From assembly GCA_902761905.1 (NCBI GenBank), contig CACWMK010000006.1, positions 18,039 to 82,038 on the forward strand: 64,000 nt of DNA. The letters are read 5' to 3'. Of this stretch, positions 1 to 8,999 are shown piece after piece. Below the pieces are notes generated by a model that was not told the origin of the DNA, made no database searches, and was given only the letters and a program-made list of their open reading frames with translations. Each line of letters opens with the position of its first letter. The stretch's first letter is position 1. A program made the translations under genes and the position numbers. This DNA comes from an uncultured Prevotellaceae bacterium (GTDB lineage: Bacteria > Bacteroidota > Bacteroidia > Bacteroidales > Bacteroidaceae).

Positions 1-1181
1 TCGTCCTCGGGTATGCCGTTGCGATACGAGAAGCTGTATACCTTCACCACCAGCGGTCCCTGCGCATCATACTTTGAGAATGTAGCCGGTCCGTCCTGCG
101 GATGAGCCTTGTAAGGGTTCAGTTCGGTAGTCTTGTATCCATCGGCACGACTAGCCACCGTCTCTATCTGTTGGAACTGTGGCAGCTCGGTCAACTGGCG
201 CAGTATCTCCATCAGGTATGGATAGTGCCACTGCGTGCTGCTAGCCAGCAGTTCGCGCAGATTCTGTATGGCGGGCGGTATGCTCTCGATGAAGTGCTTT
301 TTCTGCTCGAAATACCCGCGGAATCCGTATGCACCAAGCACTTGCAGCGTGCGGAACAGCACAAACAGCGACAGTCGGTTTACGAAGTGGCGCACCGGTG
401 GCACCTCGATATAGTTCTTCAGCGAGTTGTAGTACTCGTACACCAGTTCGCGGCGCAGCTTGTGCGGATACTTAGCCGATGCCTGCCACAGGAACGATGC
501 CACATCGTAGTAGTAAGGACCTTTTCGGCCGCCCTGATAGTCGATAAACCATGGATTGCCATCGTGGTCCATCATCACGTTGCGTGCCTGGAAGTCGCGA
601 TACAGGAATGTGTCGCCCGGCTCCGATGTCAGGTCCTTTGCCATCAGTCGGAAGTCGGCCTCTAGTTTCAACTCGTGGAAGTCTATCTCGGTGGCTTTCA
701 GGAAGCAGTACTTAAAGTAGTTCAGGTCGAACAGCACGCTGTCAACATCAAACTCGGCCTGCGGATAGCAATTCTCAAAGTCCAGTCCCACTGCACCACG
801 CATCTGCATATTTGGCAGTTCGCGGATGGTGCGACGCAGCAGTTCCTGCTCTTTTAGCGTGTATCGTCCGCCCGCTTCGCGTCCGCCACGGATAGCGTCG
901 AACAGCGACATGCTACCCAGGTCGGTCTGCAGGTATCGCAGCTGGTCGTCGCTCGCCGCCAGTATCTTTGGCACCGGCAACTGGCGCTTGCTGAAGTGAT
1001 TTGTCAGGTAGATAAACGCGTGGTCCTCGTCGCGACTAGTACCTATCACTCCCACCACCGATTGTCCGTCGCGGTCGGTCAGTCGGTAGTAAGTACGGTT
1101 GCTACCACCGCCAGGAATCTGAGCCACATTAGCAGGCTCATACCCCTTCCATTGCTTATATAATTCTAAGAGTTTCTGCAT
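1..1181 (-). CDS. Phosphotransferase (APH/AmgK-like) fused to RapZ C-terminal domain, partial
   Basis: The gene starts at ATG 1179-1181 and runs off the left edge in frame. The first ~340 residues are an aminoglycoside-phosphotransferase-fold kinase: an N-terminal PGGGSNRTYYRL nucleotide loop, the catalytic loop LYRDFQARNVMM and the metal motif WFIDYQGGRKGPYYYDVASF. This matches the AmgK type of amino-sugar (N-acetylmuramate) kinase better than drug-resistance enzymes. Near the edge the reading becomes VVKVYSFSYRNGIPED, which resembles the start of the RapZ C-terminal domain. The arrangement kinase plus RapZ-like tail is inferred from this short stretch. Substrate is unknown; a cell-wall sugar is plausible. 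It lies alone, with a 568-bp intergenic region upstream. Confidence 0.75.
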   Translation of the reverse strand, partial: MQKLLELYKQWKGYEPANVAQIPGGGSNRTYYRLTDRDGQSVVGVIGTSRDEDHAFIYLTNHFSKRQLPVPKILAASDDQLRYLQTDLGSMSLFDAIRGGREAGGRYTLKEQELLRRTIRELPNMQMRGAVGLDFENCYPQAEFDVDSVLFDLNYFKYCFLKATEIDFHELKLEADFRLMAKDLTSEPGDTFLYRDFQARNVMMDHDGNPWFIDYQGGRKGPYYYDVASFLWQASAKYPHKLRRELVYEYYNSLKNYIEVPPVRHFVNRLSLFVLFRTLQVLGAYGFRGYFEQKKHFIESIPPAIQNLRELLASSTQWHYPYLMEILRQLTELPQFQQIETVASRADGYKTTELNPYKAHPQDGPATFSKYDAQGPLVVKVYSFSYRNGIPED

Positions 1182-1276
1182 AACGAGTGCAAAGATAACA
1201 CAAAATGAGCGAAAAACCAAATTATTGTCGATAAAATAAGAAATATGCCTTGTTTTATGCAAAAAAAGACAATCAA

Positions 1277-1434
1277 TGATTACAGATTACAGATTACAGT
1301 TTTTTTGCGTGGTGTAGAATGTAGACCAACCAAATGTTAATTTAGCTTAATATTTATATCAATATAAATATTACCTCAGAAAGCCCTATGAAGAGAGGCA
1401 CGATAATAAAACTGTAATCTGTAATCTGTAATCA
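1277..1434. repeat. Concentric inverted repeat with ATTACAG heptamer arms
   Basis: Two perfect 27-bp inverted arms (1277-1303 and 1408-1434), each made of three ATTACAG heptamers plus flanking bases. Near the centre is a second inverted repeat: TAATATTTATAT (1348-1359), a CA spacer, then ATATAAATATTA (1362-1373). The outer centre is 1355.5 and the inner centre 1360.5. The same architecture recurs at 63533-63671. It lies upstream of the minus-strand kinase gene and of a plus-strand promoter. Confidence 0.85.
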
Positions 1435-1497
1435 AAAACATGACATTCTCAAAAATCAACACGAATTAAAAGAAATTCCAGCAAAAACTGCATATTA

Positions 1498-1529
1498 TTT
1501 GGAATTACAAATAAAAATTTGTACATTTG
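1498..1529 (+). promoter_or_regulatory. Bacteroidetes-type promoter
   Basis: TTTG at 1498-1501, 20 bases, then TACATTTG at 1522-1529, an ideal match to the Bacteroidetes primary sigma consensus. No clear coding gene follows on the plus strand before the convergent glk gene; only a 17-codon ORF at 1556-1609. It may drive a small RNA. Confidence 0.6.
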
Positions 1530-1688
1530 CACTAGCAAAAGAAGAGCTCGACAATATGAGATTAATACAAAAAATTGCCAGGATTAATTCTAAAAATTGC
1601 GCAGATTAATAGTAGCAAAAATAATCTTTAATCGTAGCGAATACGCCCAATAACAGACAGTCTCTGCATAACCCACAAAATTATTAAC

Positions 1689-1720
1689 AAAAAAAAGGAA
1701 CTCACGGTGACGTAAGCTCC
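1689..1720 (-). terminator. Rho-independent terminator of glk
   Basis: On the minus strand a 10-bp stem (GGAGCTTACG with CGTGAGTTCC, two G-U pairs) and a 4-base loop are followed by eight T residues. It lies about 30 bases after the glk stop codon. Confidence 0.8.
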
Positions 1721-1749
1721 TTCAATATAGAAGTTATAACAGGATTCAA

Positions 1750-2736
1750 CTACACTTCCCAGCCGATGGCTGATGCACCCAGCACAGCTGCGCTGGCGCC
1801 GTCGAGACCGCTAACGAGGAACTTAGCCTTGTTCTTGAATATCTTAAGAACGTGGTCGTTGTATGCCTTCTCGATTGGCTTCATTATCAGATCGCCGGCC
1901 TTAACCATACCGCCGAAGAAGATGAATGCCTCAGGTGATGAGAATGCAGCGAAGTCGGCGCAAGCCTCACCAAGCATCTTGCCGGTGAACTCGTAGATCT
2001 CCTTGGCCAGCTCGTCGCCCTTACCAGCTGCGAGTGACACGTCGAGTGATGTGATATCCTCTGGATTAATCTCGCGCAGCAGTGATGGACGGTCGGTCTT
2101 AGCCAGCAGTTCGCGCGCTGTGCGTGCTACACCAGTAGCTGAGCAGTAAGCCTCAAGACAGCCAGTGCGACCGCAACCGCATGAGCGGCCTTCCTCGCCA
2201 CGAACCATAGTTACGTGACCCAGCTCGCCTGCGAAACCATCGTGTCCGTACAGCAGCTGACCGTTGACAACGATACCAGAACCAACACCTGTACCAAGTG
2301 TGATAACGATGAAGTTCTTCATACCTCGAGCCACACCGTAAACCATCTCGCCGATAGCTGCGGCATTAGCATCGTTGGTAAGTGCTACGGGGATATTGTT
2401 GAGTCGCTCGCTGAACAGCTTAGCCAGGGGCACGATACCATCGTGGGCCCAAGGCAGGTTTGGAGCAAACTCGATTGTGCCGTTATAGAAATTGCCGTTA
2501 GGAGCACCGATACCCATTGCCTTAATCTTATCGATACCACCCACCTGCTCGATGATGACCTTGAGCACCTCTACACAAGCATCGACATATTGCTCGGCCG
2601 AAGTATAATTACCAGTTTTGATAGCGGTGGTAGCCTTGATGTCGCCACGGGCATCAACAATACCGAAGACAGAGTTAGTACCTCCTAAGTCTAAGCCAAT
2701 AACGTATGGCTTGAGAGCTGCATTTTGTTCGTTCAT
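1750..2736 (-). CDS. glk: ROK-family glucokinase
   Basis: 328 residues, full length for the family. The N-terminal VIGLDLGGTNSVFGIVD is the phosphate-binding loop of sugar kinases. GELGHVTM and the zinc motif CGCGRTGCLEAYCS (around residue 190) are the ROK signatures. It should phosphorylate glucose with ATP in the cytosol, feeding glycolysis. It is a single-gene unit with its own terminator. A minus-strand TAATTTTG box (complement of 2789-2796) lies about 55 bases upstream of the ATG. ROK kinases also include fructo- and N-acetylhexosamine kinases, so the substrate is inferred. Confidence 0.88.
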   Translation of the reverse strand: MNEQNAALKPYVIGLDLGGTNSVFGIVDARGDIKATTAIKTGNYTSAEQYVDACVEVLKVIIEQVGGIDKIKAMGIGAPNGNFYNGTIEFAPNLPWAHDGIVPLAKLFSERLNNIPVALTNDANAAAIGEMVYGVARGMKNFIVITLGTGVGSGIVVNGQLLYGHDGFAGELGHVTMVRGEEGRSCGCGRTGCLEAYCSATGVARTARELLAKTDRPSLLREINPEDITSLDVSLAAGKGDELAKEIYEFTGKMLGEACADFAAFSSPEAFIFFGGMVKAGDLIMKPIEKAYNDHVLKIFKNKAKFLVSGLDGASAAVLGASAIGWEV

Positions 2737-2890
2737 AATTATAATAAGTTTATTAGTCGTTTAAATGATAAATTCTATTTTCAAGCCACAAAATTAGTAA
2801 AAAAACGGCAGAACAATTGACTTTTTACGGAAATTAACCATTATTTTATAAAAGAATGACGAAAATCAAACGAATGAGGAAAATTTTTCG

Positions 2891-2898
2891 TAACTTTG
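2891..2898 (+). promoter_or_regulatory. Promoter -7 box of the LysE gene
   Basis: TAACTTTG followed by CG, a good -7 element; the -33 region is not consensus. Expected transcription start is about 2905, almost on top of the chosen ATG at 2907, so the transcript would be nearly leaderless. Confidence 0.5.
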
Positions 2899-2906
2899 CG
2901 CCCGTT

Positions 2907-3572
2907 ATGCCAATTCATATACCAATAAATATATTAGACTTCATCTTCAAGGGTATGATGATAGGAGTGATTGCCAGCGCACCGATGGGGCCCGTTGGCA
3001 TACTCTGCGTGCAGCGAACACTGAACAAGGGCCGATGGTTTGGATTTGCCACCGGACTGGGTGCAGCTGCCAGCGACATTATCTATGCGGCCTTTGCCGG
3101 ATACGGTATGTCGTTTGTAATGGACTTTATCACCAACGACCAGAACCGTTTCTATCTGCAGATGGCCGGTAGCATCATGCTGCTGTGCTTCGGTTGGTAC
3201 ACATACCACACCGACCCTACTAAGAAGATGCACCAGAGCGGCAAGCAGCAAGGCACATTCTGGTACAACGCATGGACGGCGTTTCTCGTCACGTTCTCTA
3301 ATCCCCTCATCATATTCCTGTTTCTGGCCATGTATGCCCAGTTTGCATTTGTGCTGCCCAACCATCCGTTTGAGATGATAGTGGGATTTGCCAGTATCGT
3401 GGGCGGTGCACTGCTATGGTGGTGGGGACTGACATGGCTGGTAGACCAGATACGTACAAAATTCGACACATACGGCATTAAGTTGATTAACAAAATAATA
3501 GGCGTGGCTGTGATTATAGGCAGCATTGTGATGCTGCTGGGCCTTACCACCAATCTGGTAAGACTGTTCTAG
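2907..3572 (+). CDS. LysE/RhtB-family amino-acid exporter
   Basis: 221 residues with about six hydrophobic membrane segments. The N-terminal motif GVIASAPMGPVGILCVQRTLNKGRWFGFATG is the LysE-superfamily signature. Proteins of this family export amino acids or related metabolites across the inner membrane. A longer reading from 2856 is open, but it would start upstream of the -7 box at 2891-2898, so ATG 2907 (MPIHIPIN) was chosen; 2952 is a further alternative. It stands 21 bases before the DUF4924 gene and probably heads that transcript. The exported substrate cannot be told. Confidence 0.8.
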   Translation: MPIHIPINILDFIFKGMMIGVIASAPMGPVGILCVQRTLNKGRWFGFATGLGAAASDIIYAAFAGYGMSFVMDFITNDQNRFYLQMAGSIMLLCFGWYTYHTDPTKKMHQSGKQQGTFWYNAWTAFLVTFSNPLIIFLFLAMYAQFAFVLPNHPFEMIVGFASIVGGALLWWWGLTWLVDQIRTKFDTYGIKLINKIIGVAVIIGSIVMLLGLTTNLVRLF

Positions 3573-3593
3573 GCCGCACATACATATATAATA

Positions 3594-4139
3594 ATGTATA
3601 TAGCAAACGAGTTAAGAAAGAGTAACATTGCCGAATATCTGCTGTATATGTGGCAGATGGAGGACACGGTGCGAGCATTCGACTGCTCGCTGCAACGCAT
3701 TAAGCGCGAGTATATCGAGCGATTCGACTATACCGACGAACAGAAAGAAGAAGAGACCGACTGGTTTGGCAATCTGATACGCATGATGAATCAGGAGGGT
3801 TGCCGCGAGCAGGGACATCTGCAGATAAACAAGGTGACGATGCAGATGCTGACCGAACTGCACCAGCAGCTGCTGCAGAGCCCCAAGTTTCCATTCTACA
3901 ACACAGCCTACTACAAGGTATTGCCATTCATAGTAGAGCTGCGCAACCGCGGTGCTAACAAGGATGAGAACGAGATTGAGACCTGTTTCAACTCGCTCTA
4001 CGGTGTGATGCTGCTGCGACTGCAGAAGAAAGACATCTCGCCCGACACCGCTCACGCAGTAAAAGAGATAACCACATTTATCGGCATGCTGTCAGACTAT
4101 TACAAGAAGGATAAAGAAGAAGGACTGAAATTCGAGTAA
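3594..4139 (+). CDS. DUF4924 family protein
   Basis: 181 residues, soluble, mostly helical and charged, starting MYIANELRKSNIAEYLLYMWQMED. This N-terminus is characteristic of DUF4924, a family found in Bacteroidales with no known function. There is no signal peptide and no recognisable catalytic motif. The stop codon is one base from the rfbD start, so the two are very likely cotranscribed and translationally coupled. That hints at, but does not show, a link to dTDP-rhamnose or surface polysaccharide synthesis. Confidence 0.75.
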   Translation: MYIANELRKSNIAEYLLYMWQMEDTVRAFDCSLQRIKREYIERFDYTDEQKEEETDWFGNLIRMMNQEGCREQGHLQINKVTMQMLTELHQQLLQSPKFPFYNTAYYKVLPFIVELRNRGANKDENEIETCFNSLYGVMLLRLQKKDISPDTAHAVKEITTFIGMLSDYYKKDKEEGLKFE

Positions 4140-4140
4140 G

Positions 4141-4989
4141 ATGAGGATACTTATTACAGGCTGTAACGGACAGCTGGGAAACGAGATGCAGTTACTGGAG
4201 AAGGAGAACCAGCAGCACACCTACTTTAATACGGATGTGCAGGAGCTGGACATCACCGACGAACAGGCTATCGAGCGATTCGTTGAGGATAACGAGATCG
4301 ACGGTATAGTAAACTGCGCCGCATATACTGCTGTAGACAAGGCCGAAGAGAATCAGGAGCTGTGCTGCAAGCTGAACGCTAACGCACCCGAATATCTGGC
4401 CAAGGCCATCGATAAGCGTGGCGGATGGATGATACAGATATCGACCGACTACGTGTTCGACGGCACCAACAACCGTCCTTATGTAGAGATTGACCCGGTT
4501 TGCCCCAACAGCACCTACGGCCGCACCAAGTTGGCCGGCGAAGAGGCTGTGATGGCCAGTTGCAAGCAGAGCATGATTATCCGCACAGCATGGCTGTACT
4601 CTACATTCGGCAACAACTTTGTAAAGACAATGATCCGTCTGGGCAACGAGAAGCCTGAGCTGGGCGTGATATTCGACCAGATAGGCACACCTACCTATGC
4701 TCGCGATCTGGCAGTAGCTATCTTTGCAGCTATCAACAAGGGTATCGTGCCGGGCACATATCACTTCAGTAACGAGGGTGTCATCTCGTGGTATGACTTT
4801 ACCAAAGCCATCCACCGCATAGCCGGCATCACCACATGCCACGTGCGTCCGCTGCACACCTCAGAATACCCCACTCCAGCCGCACGCCCCCACTACAGCG
4901 TGCTCGATAAGACTAAGATAAAACAAACCTACGGCATCGAGATACCATACTGGGAAGAGTCATTAAAAGAATGTATTGAAAAATTATAA
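4141..4989 (+). CDS. rfbD: dTDP-4-dehydrorhamnose reductase
   Basis: 282 residues. An N-terminal Rossmann loop ITGCNGQLGNE binds NAD(P)H. ISTDYVFDG and the catalytic YGRTKLAGE (Tyr-x-x-x-Lys) identify the extended-SDR RfbD/RmlD family. It performs the last step of dTDP-L-rhamnose synthesis for lipopolysaccharide or capsule. The first enzyme of that pathway (rfbA) lies 9 kb away; rfbB and rfbC are not in the window. It overlaps nothing and is spaced 16 bases from prfC. Confidence 0.93.
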   Translation: MRILITGCNGQLGNEMQLLEKENQQHTYFNTDVQELDITDEQAIERFVEDNEIDGIVNCAAYTAVDKAEENQELCCKLNANAPEYLAKAIDKRGGWMIQISTDYVFDGTNNRPYVEIDPVCPNSTYGRTKLAGEEAVMASCKQSMIIRTAWLYSTFGNNFVKTMIRLGNEKPELGVIFDQIGTPTYARDLAVAIFAAINKGIVPGTYHFSNEGVISWYDFTKAIHRIAGITTCHVRPLHTSEYPTPAARPHYSVLDKTKIKQTYGIEIPYWEESLKECIEKL

Positions 4990-5005
4990 TAGAAGGTAAA
5001 AAGAT

Positions 5006-6595
5006 ATGAATCAGGAGATAGAAAGAAGACGTACATTTGCGATTATATCGCACCCGGATGCGGGTAAGACTACACTGACAGAGAAGTTCTTGCTGTTTGG
5101 TGGACAGATACAGGTGGCTGGTGCCGTAAAGAGCAACAAGATCAAAAAGACAGCCACATCAGACTGGATGGATATCGAGAAACAGCGTGGTATCTCGGTA
5201 TCGACATCGGTGATGGAGTTTGACTACACACCCGACGGCAAGGATATAGAATACAAGGTGAACATTCTGGACACACCAGGTCACCAAGACTTTGCTGAGG
5301 ACACATTCCGCACACTTACCGCCGTAGACTCGGCTATCATCGTGGTTGACGGTGCAAAGGGTGTTGAGACTCAGACACGTAAGCTGATGACTGTGTGCCG
5401 CATGCGCAAGACGCCGGTAATCATATTCATCAACAAGATGGACCGCGAAGGCCGCGATCCGTTTGATCTGCTCGACGAGCTTGAGCAGGAGCTGGAAATC
5501 AAAGTGCGCCCACTGTCGTGGCCTATCAATCAGGGAGCCAAGTTTAAAGGCGTGTATAACATCTACGAACAGAAGCTTGACCTGTTCACACCCGACAAGC
5601 AGCGCGTGACCGACAAGGTAGAAGTCGACATCGACAGCGACGAGCTGGATAAGCGCGTTGGCGAGGAAAACGCCGCTAAGCTGCGCGAAGACTTGGAGCT
5701 GGTAGACGGTGTATATCCCGAGTTCGACGTAGAGACATATCGCGAGGCCGAAGTTGCACCAGTGTTCTTCGGTTCGGCACTGAACAACTTCGGTGTACAG
5801 GAACTGTTGAACTGCTTTGTAGAGATAGCACCATCGCCACGCCCAACCAAGGCCGAAGAGCGCGATGTACAGCCTGAGGAGCAGAAGTTTACCGGATTTA
5901 TCTTTAAGATAACCGCCAATATCGACCCCAACCACCGTTCGTGTATCGCATTCTGTAAGGTTTGCTCTGGTAAGTTCCAGCGCAACCAGCCATATCTGCA
6001 CGTTCGCCAGGGTAAGACCATGCGATTCTCATCGCCAACGCAGTTTATGGCTCAGCGCAAGAGCACCATCGACGAGGCTTGGCCAGGCGATATCGTAGGA
6101 CTGCCCGACACAGGTGGTATGTTTAAGATAGGCGACACACTGACCGAAGGCGAGAAGCTGCACTTCCGCGGACTACCATCATTCAGCCCAGAGCTGTTCA
6201 AGTATATCGAGAACGACGACCCAATGAAGGCCAAGCAGCTGCAGAAGGGTATCGACCAGCTGATGGACGAAGGTGTGGCACAGCTGTTTGTCAACCAGTT
6301 CAACAATCGCAAGATTATCGGTACGGTTGGTCAGCTGCAGTTCGAGGTTATCCAGTACCGACTGGAGAACGAGTACAACGCCAAGTGTCGTTGGGAGCCA
6401 GTACACCTGTACAAGGCATGCTGGATAGAGAGCGACGATCCACAGGAGCTCGAGAACTTTAAGAAGCGCAAGTATCAGTATATGGCTAAGGACAAAGACG
6501 GCCGCGACGTATTCCTGGCCGACAGCGGCTACGTGCTGAGCATGGCGCAGCAAGACTTCGAAAACATTAAGTTCCACTTTACATCAGAGTTCTAA
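5006..6595 (+). CDS. prfC: Peptide chain release factor 3
   Basis: 529 residues, the normal RF3 length. G motifs are all present: [10 protein letters not shown] near residue 16, the switch region [18 protein letters not shown] and NKMDRE. The C-terminal domain contains the RF3-specific [12 protein letters not shown]. As a GTPase it recycles RF1 and RF2 from the ribosome after termination. It sits between rfbD and the YrdC gene, whose ATG directly follows its stop codon. Confidence 0.95.
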   Translation: MNQEIERRRTFAIISHPDAGKTTLTEKFLLFGGQIQVAGAVKSNKIKKTATSDWMDIEKQRGISVSTSVMEFDYTPDGKDIEYKVNILDTPGHQDFAEDTFRTLTAVDSAIIVVDGAKGVETQTRKLMTVCRMRKTPVIIFINKMDREGRDPFDLLDELEQELEIKVRPLSWPINQGAKFKGVYNIYEQKLDLFTPDKQRVTDKVEVDIDSDELDKRVGEENAAKLREDLELVDGVYPEFDVETYREAEVAPVFFGSALNNFGVQELLNCFVEIAPSPRPTKAEERDVQPEEQKFTGFIFKITANIDPNHRSCIAFCKVCSGKFQRNQPYLHVRQGKTMRFSSPTQFMAQRKSTIDEAWPGDIVGLPDTGGMFKIGDTLTEGEKLHFRGLPSFSPELFKYIENDDPMKAKQLQKGIDQLMDEGVAQLFVNQFNNRKIIGTVGQLQFEVIQYRLENEYNAKCRWEPVHLYKACWIESDDPQELENFKKRKYQYMAKDKDGRDVFLADSGYVLSMAQQDFENIKFHFTSEF

Positions 6596-7180
6596 ATGAC
6601 AAGAGAAGAAGATATCAAAAGGGCCGTAGAGACCATGCGTAAGGGCGGAGTTATACTCTACCCTACTGATACGGTTTGGGGCATCGGTTGCGATGCTACT
6701 AATGCCGAGGCTGTGAAGCGTGTGTACGAGATAAAGCAGCGCGACGATTCTAAGGCACTAATCTGCCTGGTGGATAGCGACGCACGCATGCAGCGCTACT
6801 TCCGCAATGTGCCCGACGTGGCCTGGCAGCTCATCGACAGTCTGAAAGAGGCCGAAGATGCAAAGCCGACAACACTGATTCTTGACGGTGCTATCAATCT
6901 GGCACCAAACCTGATAGCCGAAGATGGCAGTCTGGGGGTTCGTATCACCAACGAGCCATTCTCGAAGGAGCTGTGCTACCGGTTCCAGAAGGCCATCGTT
7001 TCCACATCGGCCAACATCAGCGGAGAGCCTGCCGCACAGAACTACTGCGACATCGACCAGCGCATCATCGACGCTGTAGACTATGTATGCTGGAGCCGCC
7101 GACAAGAGCACAAGCCGCACACCCCGTCGAGCATAATCAAACTGAAAGAAAACGGCGAAGTAACAGTAATACGTAAATAA
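6596..7180 (+). CDS. L-threonylcarbamoyladenylate synthase (YrdC/Sua5)
   Basis: 194 residues with the single YrdC domain: KGGVILYPTDTVWGIGCDATN, the lysine-rich KQRDDSKAL and the STSANISGEPA motif. The enzyme makes threonylcarbamoyl-AMP from threonine, bicarbonate and ATP for the t6A modification of ANN-decoding tRNAs. The start codon touches the prfC stop and its stop touches the next GTG, indicating a tight operon. No C-terminal Sua5 domain is present, so it is the short TsaC-type form. Confidence 0.88.
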   Translation: MTREEDIKRAVETMRKGGVILYPTDTVWGIGCDATNAEAVKRVYEIKQRDDSKALICLVDSDARMQRYFRNVPDVAWQLIDSLKEAEDAKPTTLILDGAINLAPNLIAEDGSLGVRITNEPFSKELCYRFQKAIVSTSANISGEPAAQNYCDIDQRIIDAVDYVCWSRRQEHKPHTPSSIIKLKENGEVTVIRK

Positions 7181-8986
7181 GTGGAAACAACAGTAAGAGA
7201 CAGAAGACCAGAGTGGCTGAAACGCCTGCACGACTGGCGTGTGGAGCATGTAAGCGAGAGGATGTTTATGATCGTCCTCGCACTGTTGGTGGGGTTCTTT
7301 GCTGCTGTGGCCGCATTTGTGCTGCACTGGATTATCAACCAGATAGTACTGCTGCTCACCAGTTCGTTTGAGCAGAGTCATGCCAACTGGCTCTACCTGG
7401 TTTATCCTGTAGTGGGTATATACTTCACATCGCTGTTTGTGCGCTATGTGGTTAAGGATAACATATCGCACGGAATAACACGAATACTCTACGCTATCTC
7501 TACCAACAAGTCGCGACTGAAATCGCACAACTGCTGGTCGAGTGTGATAGCCTCAGCCATCACCATCGGATTTGGCGGATCGGTAGGAGCCGAGGCACCT
7601 ATCGTGCTTACCGGTTCGGCCATCGGATCAAATCTGGGCCAACTGTTCCATCTGGACCGCAAGATGCTGATGACACTGGTGGGATGCGGTGCTGCCGGAG
7701 CTATAGCAGGTATCTTTAAGGCGCCGATAGCCGGACTGGTGTTTACGCTCGAAGTGCTGATGATAGATATGACCATGTCGGCACTGCTGCCTATTCTGGT
7801 ATCGTGTGTGACGGCAACGGTGTTTACTTACATCTTCAGCGGCGATGCTGCACTGTTTACATTCCATCTGGACAGCGAGTGGAGCGTGGAGCGCATACCG
7901 GCCTGCCTCGGATTAGGCGTGGCATGCGGTATGGTATCGCTGTACTTTATCCGTATGATGGGTGTTTGCGAAGATGTGTTCGCCAAGTTTAAAGACAAGC
8001 CATACGTAAAACTAGCCATCGGCGGAACCACACTTAGCTTGCTTATCTTCCTGTTTCCATCGCTCTACGGCGAGGGATACAGCAGCATAAATCTGCTACT
8101 GAACGGGCAGAATGCCGACGACTGGAACCGAATATTGAATAACTCGATGTTCTCTGGTCAGGGTTCGCTGTTACTGGTTTACATCGCGCTGGTGCTGTTC
8201 ACCAAGGTAGTAGCCACATCGGCCACCAACGGCGGTGGCGGTTGCGGTGGTACGTTTGCACCTTCGCTGTTCATTGGATGTTTTACCGGATTCCTGTTCT
8301 CACGACTCTGGAACATCAACGAGATAGGTGTCTACGTGCCCGAGAAGAACTTTGCTCTGCTAGGTATGGCAGGTGTTATGTCGGGCGTGATGCATGCCCC
8401 GCTCACCGGTATATTCCTAATAGCAGAGTTGACCGGCGGATACTCTATGTTTATGCCACTGATGATAGTAAGCGTGTGTGCATATATCACCATCAGCATA
8501 TTCGAACCTCACAGCATATACGGTTCGCGACTGGCTAAGCAGGGCAAACTGCTTACTCACCACACCGACCACGCTGTGCTTACACTGATGAATCTCGACT
8601 CGGTAATCGAGCGCGACTATCTGGGAGTAGATCCTGACATGGAACTGAATCAGATAGTAAACAAGATAAGCCGCAGCCACTCTACGGTATTGCCTGTACT
8701 TGATGCCGGTGGAAAGCTGCTTGGCGAGATAGACATCATGAAGATTAGAAACGTGGTGTTCCGTATAGAGCTGTATCACCACTTCAAGGCATCGCAGCTG
8801 ATGACAGACCCGAAAGCGATACTTAATGACGGAATGCAGATGCGACAGGTGATGCGTGCATTCGACCGCACAGGTGCCAACTGGCTGCCAGTGCTCGACA
8901 CAGAGAACCGCCTGAAAGGCTACATATCCCGCCAGCGCATATACACCATGTATCGCAAGATGGTGGCCGATATGAGTGAGGATTAA
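7181..8986 (+). CDS. ClC-family chloride channel/transporter with CBS domains
   Basis: 601 residues starting at GTG directly after the preceding stop. About ten membrane helices span residues 30-440. The selectivity region reads GFGGSVGAEAPIVLTGSAIGSNLG, and the second ion-binding motif is GGGCGGTFAPSLFIG. The C-terminal ~150 residues form two CBS repeats, usually adenine-nucleotide sensors. In many bacterial ClC proteins the glutamate in GxEGP is the gate; here the aligned loop is GAEAP. Whether it is a channel or an H+/Cl- exchanger cannot be decided. Confidence 0.9.
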   Translation: METTVRDRRPEWLKRLHDWRVEHVSERMFMIVLALLVGFFAAVAAFVLHWIINQIVLLLTSSFEQSHANWLYLVYPVVGIYFTSLFVRYVVKDNISHGITRILYAISTNKSRLKSHNCWSSVIASAITIGFGGSVGAEAPIVLTGSAIGSNLGQLFHLDRKMLMTLVGCGAAGAIAGIFKAPIAGLVFTLEVLMIDMTMSALLPILVSCVTATVFTYIFSGDAALFTFHLDSEWSVERIPACLGLGVACGMVSLYFIRMMGVCEDVFAKFKDKPYVKLAIGGTTLSLLIFLFPSLYGEGYSSINLLLNGQNADDWNRILNNSMFSGQGSLLLVYIALVLFTKVVATSATNGGGGCGGTFAPSLFIGCFTGFLFSRLWNINEIGVYVPEKNFALLGMAGVMSGVMHAPLTGIFLIAELTGGYSMFMPLMIVSVCAYITISIFEPHSIYGSRLAKQGKLLTHHTDHAVLTLMNLDSVIERDYLGVDPDMELNQIVNKISRSHSTVLPVLDAGGKLLGEIDIMKIRNVVFRIELYHHFKASQLMTDPKAILNDGMQMRQVMRAFDRTGANWLPVLDTENRLKGYISRQRIYTMYRKMVADMSED

Positions 8987-8999
8987 AGAATAGAAGACA

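Larger units (their letters stand above)
1182..1749. other. Gene-free region with nested palindrome, promoter and terminator
   Basis: 568 bases between the kinase-RapZ gene and glk, markedly AT-rich. It holds a concentric palindrome (1277-1434), a plus-strand promoter (1498-1529) and the glk terminator (1689-1720). A 17-codon ORF (ATG 1556, stop at 1609) follows the promoter, but nothing else supports it as a gene. A small RNA running from about 1536 is possible but unproven. Confidence 0.7.

Noticed and set aside
1556-1609. 17-codon ORF after the promoter at 1498
   Set aside because: Too short, no ribosome-binding site or conservation evidence; a non-coding transcript is equally likely.
1182-1749. 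tRNA or other structured RNA gene in the large gaps
   Set aside because: No T-arm (GGTTCGA-type), CCA end or acceptor pairing was found here or in the gaps at 27901-28577 and 63512-63905.
5159-6001. 280-codon antisense reading inside prfC, and a similar 264-codon one inside the lyase gene (18780-19574)
   Set aside because: Both are shadows of well-supported genes and contain no family motifs.
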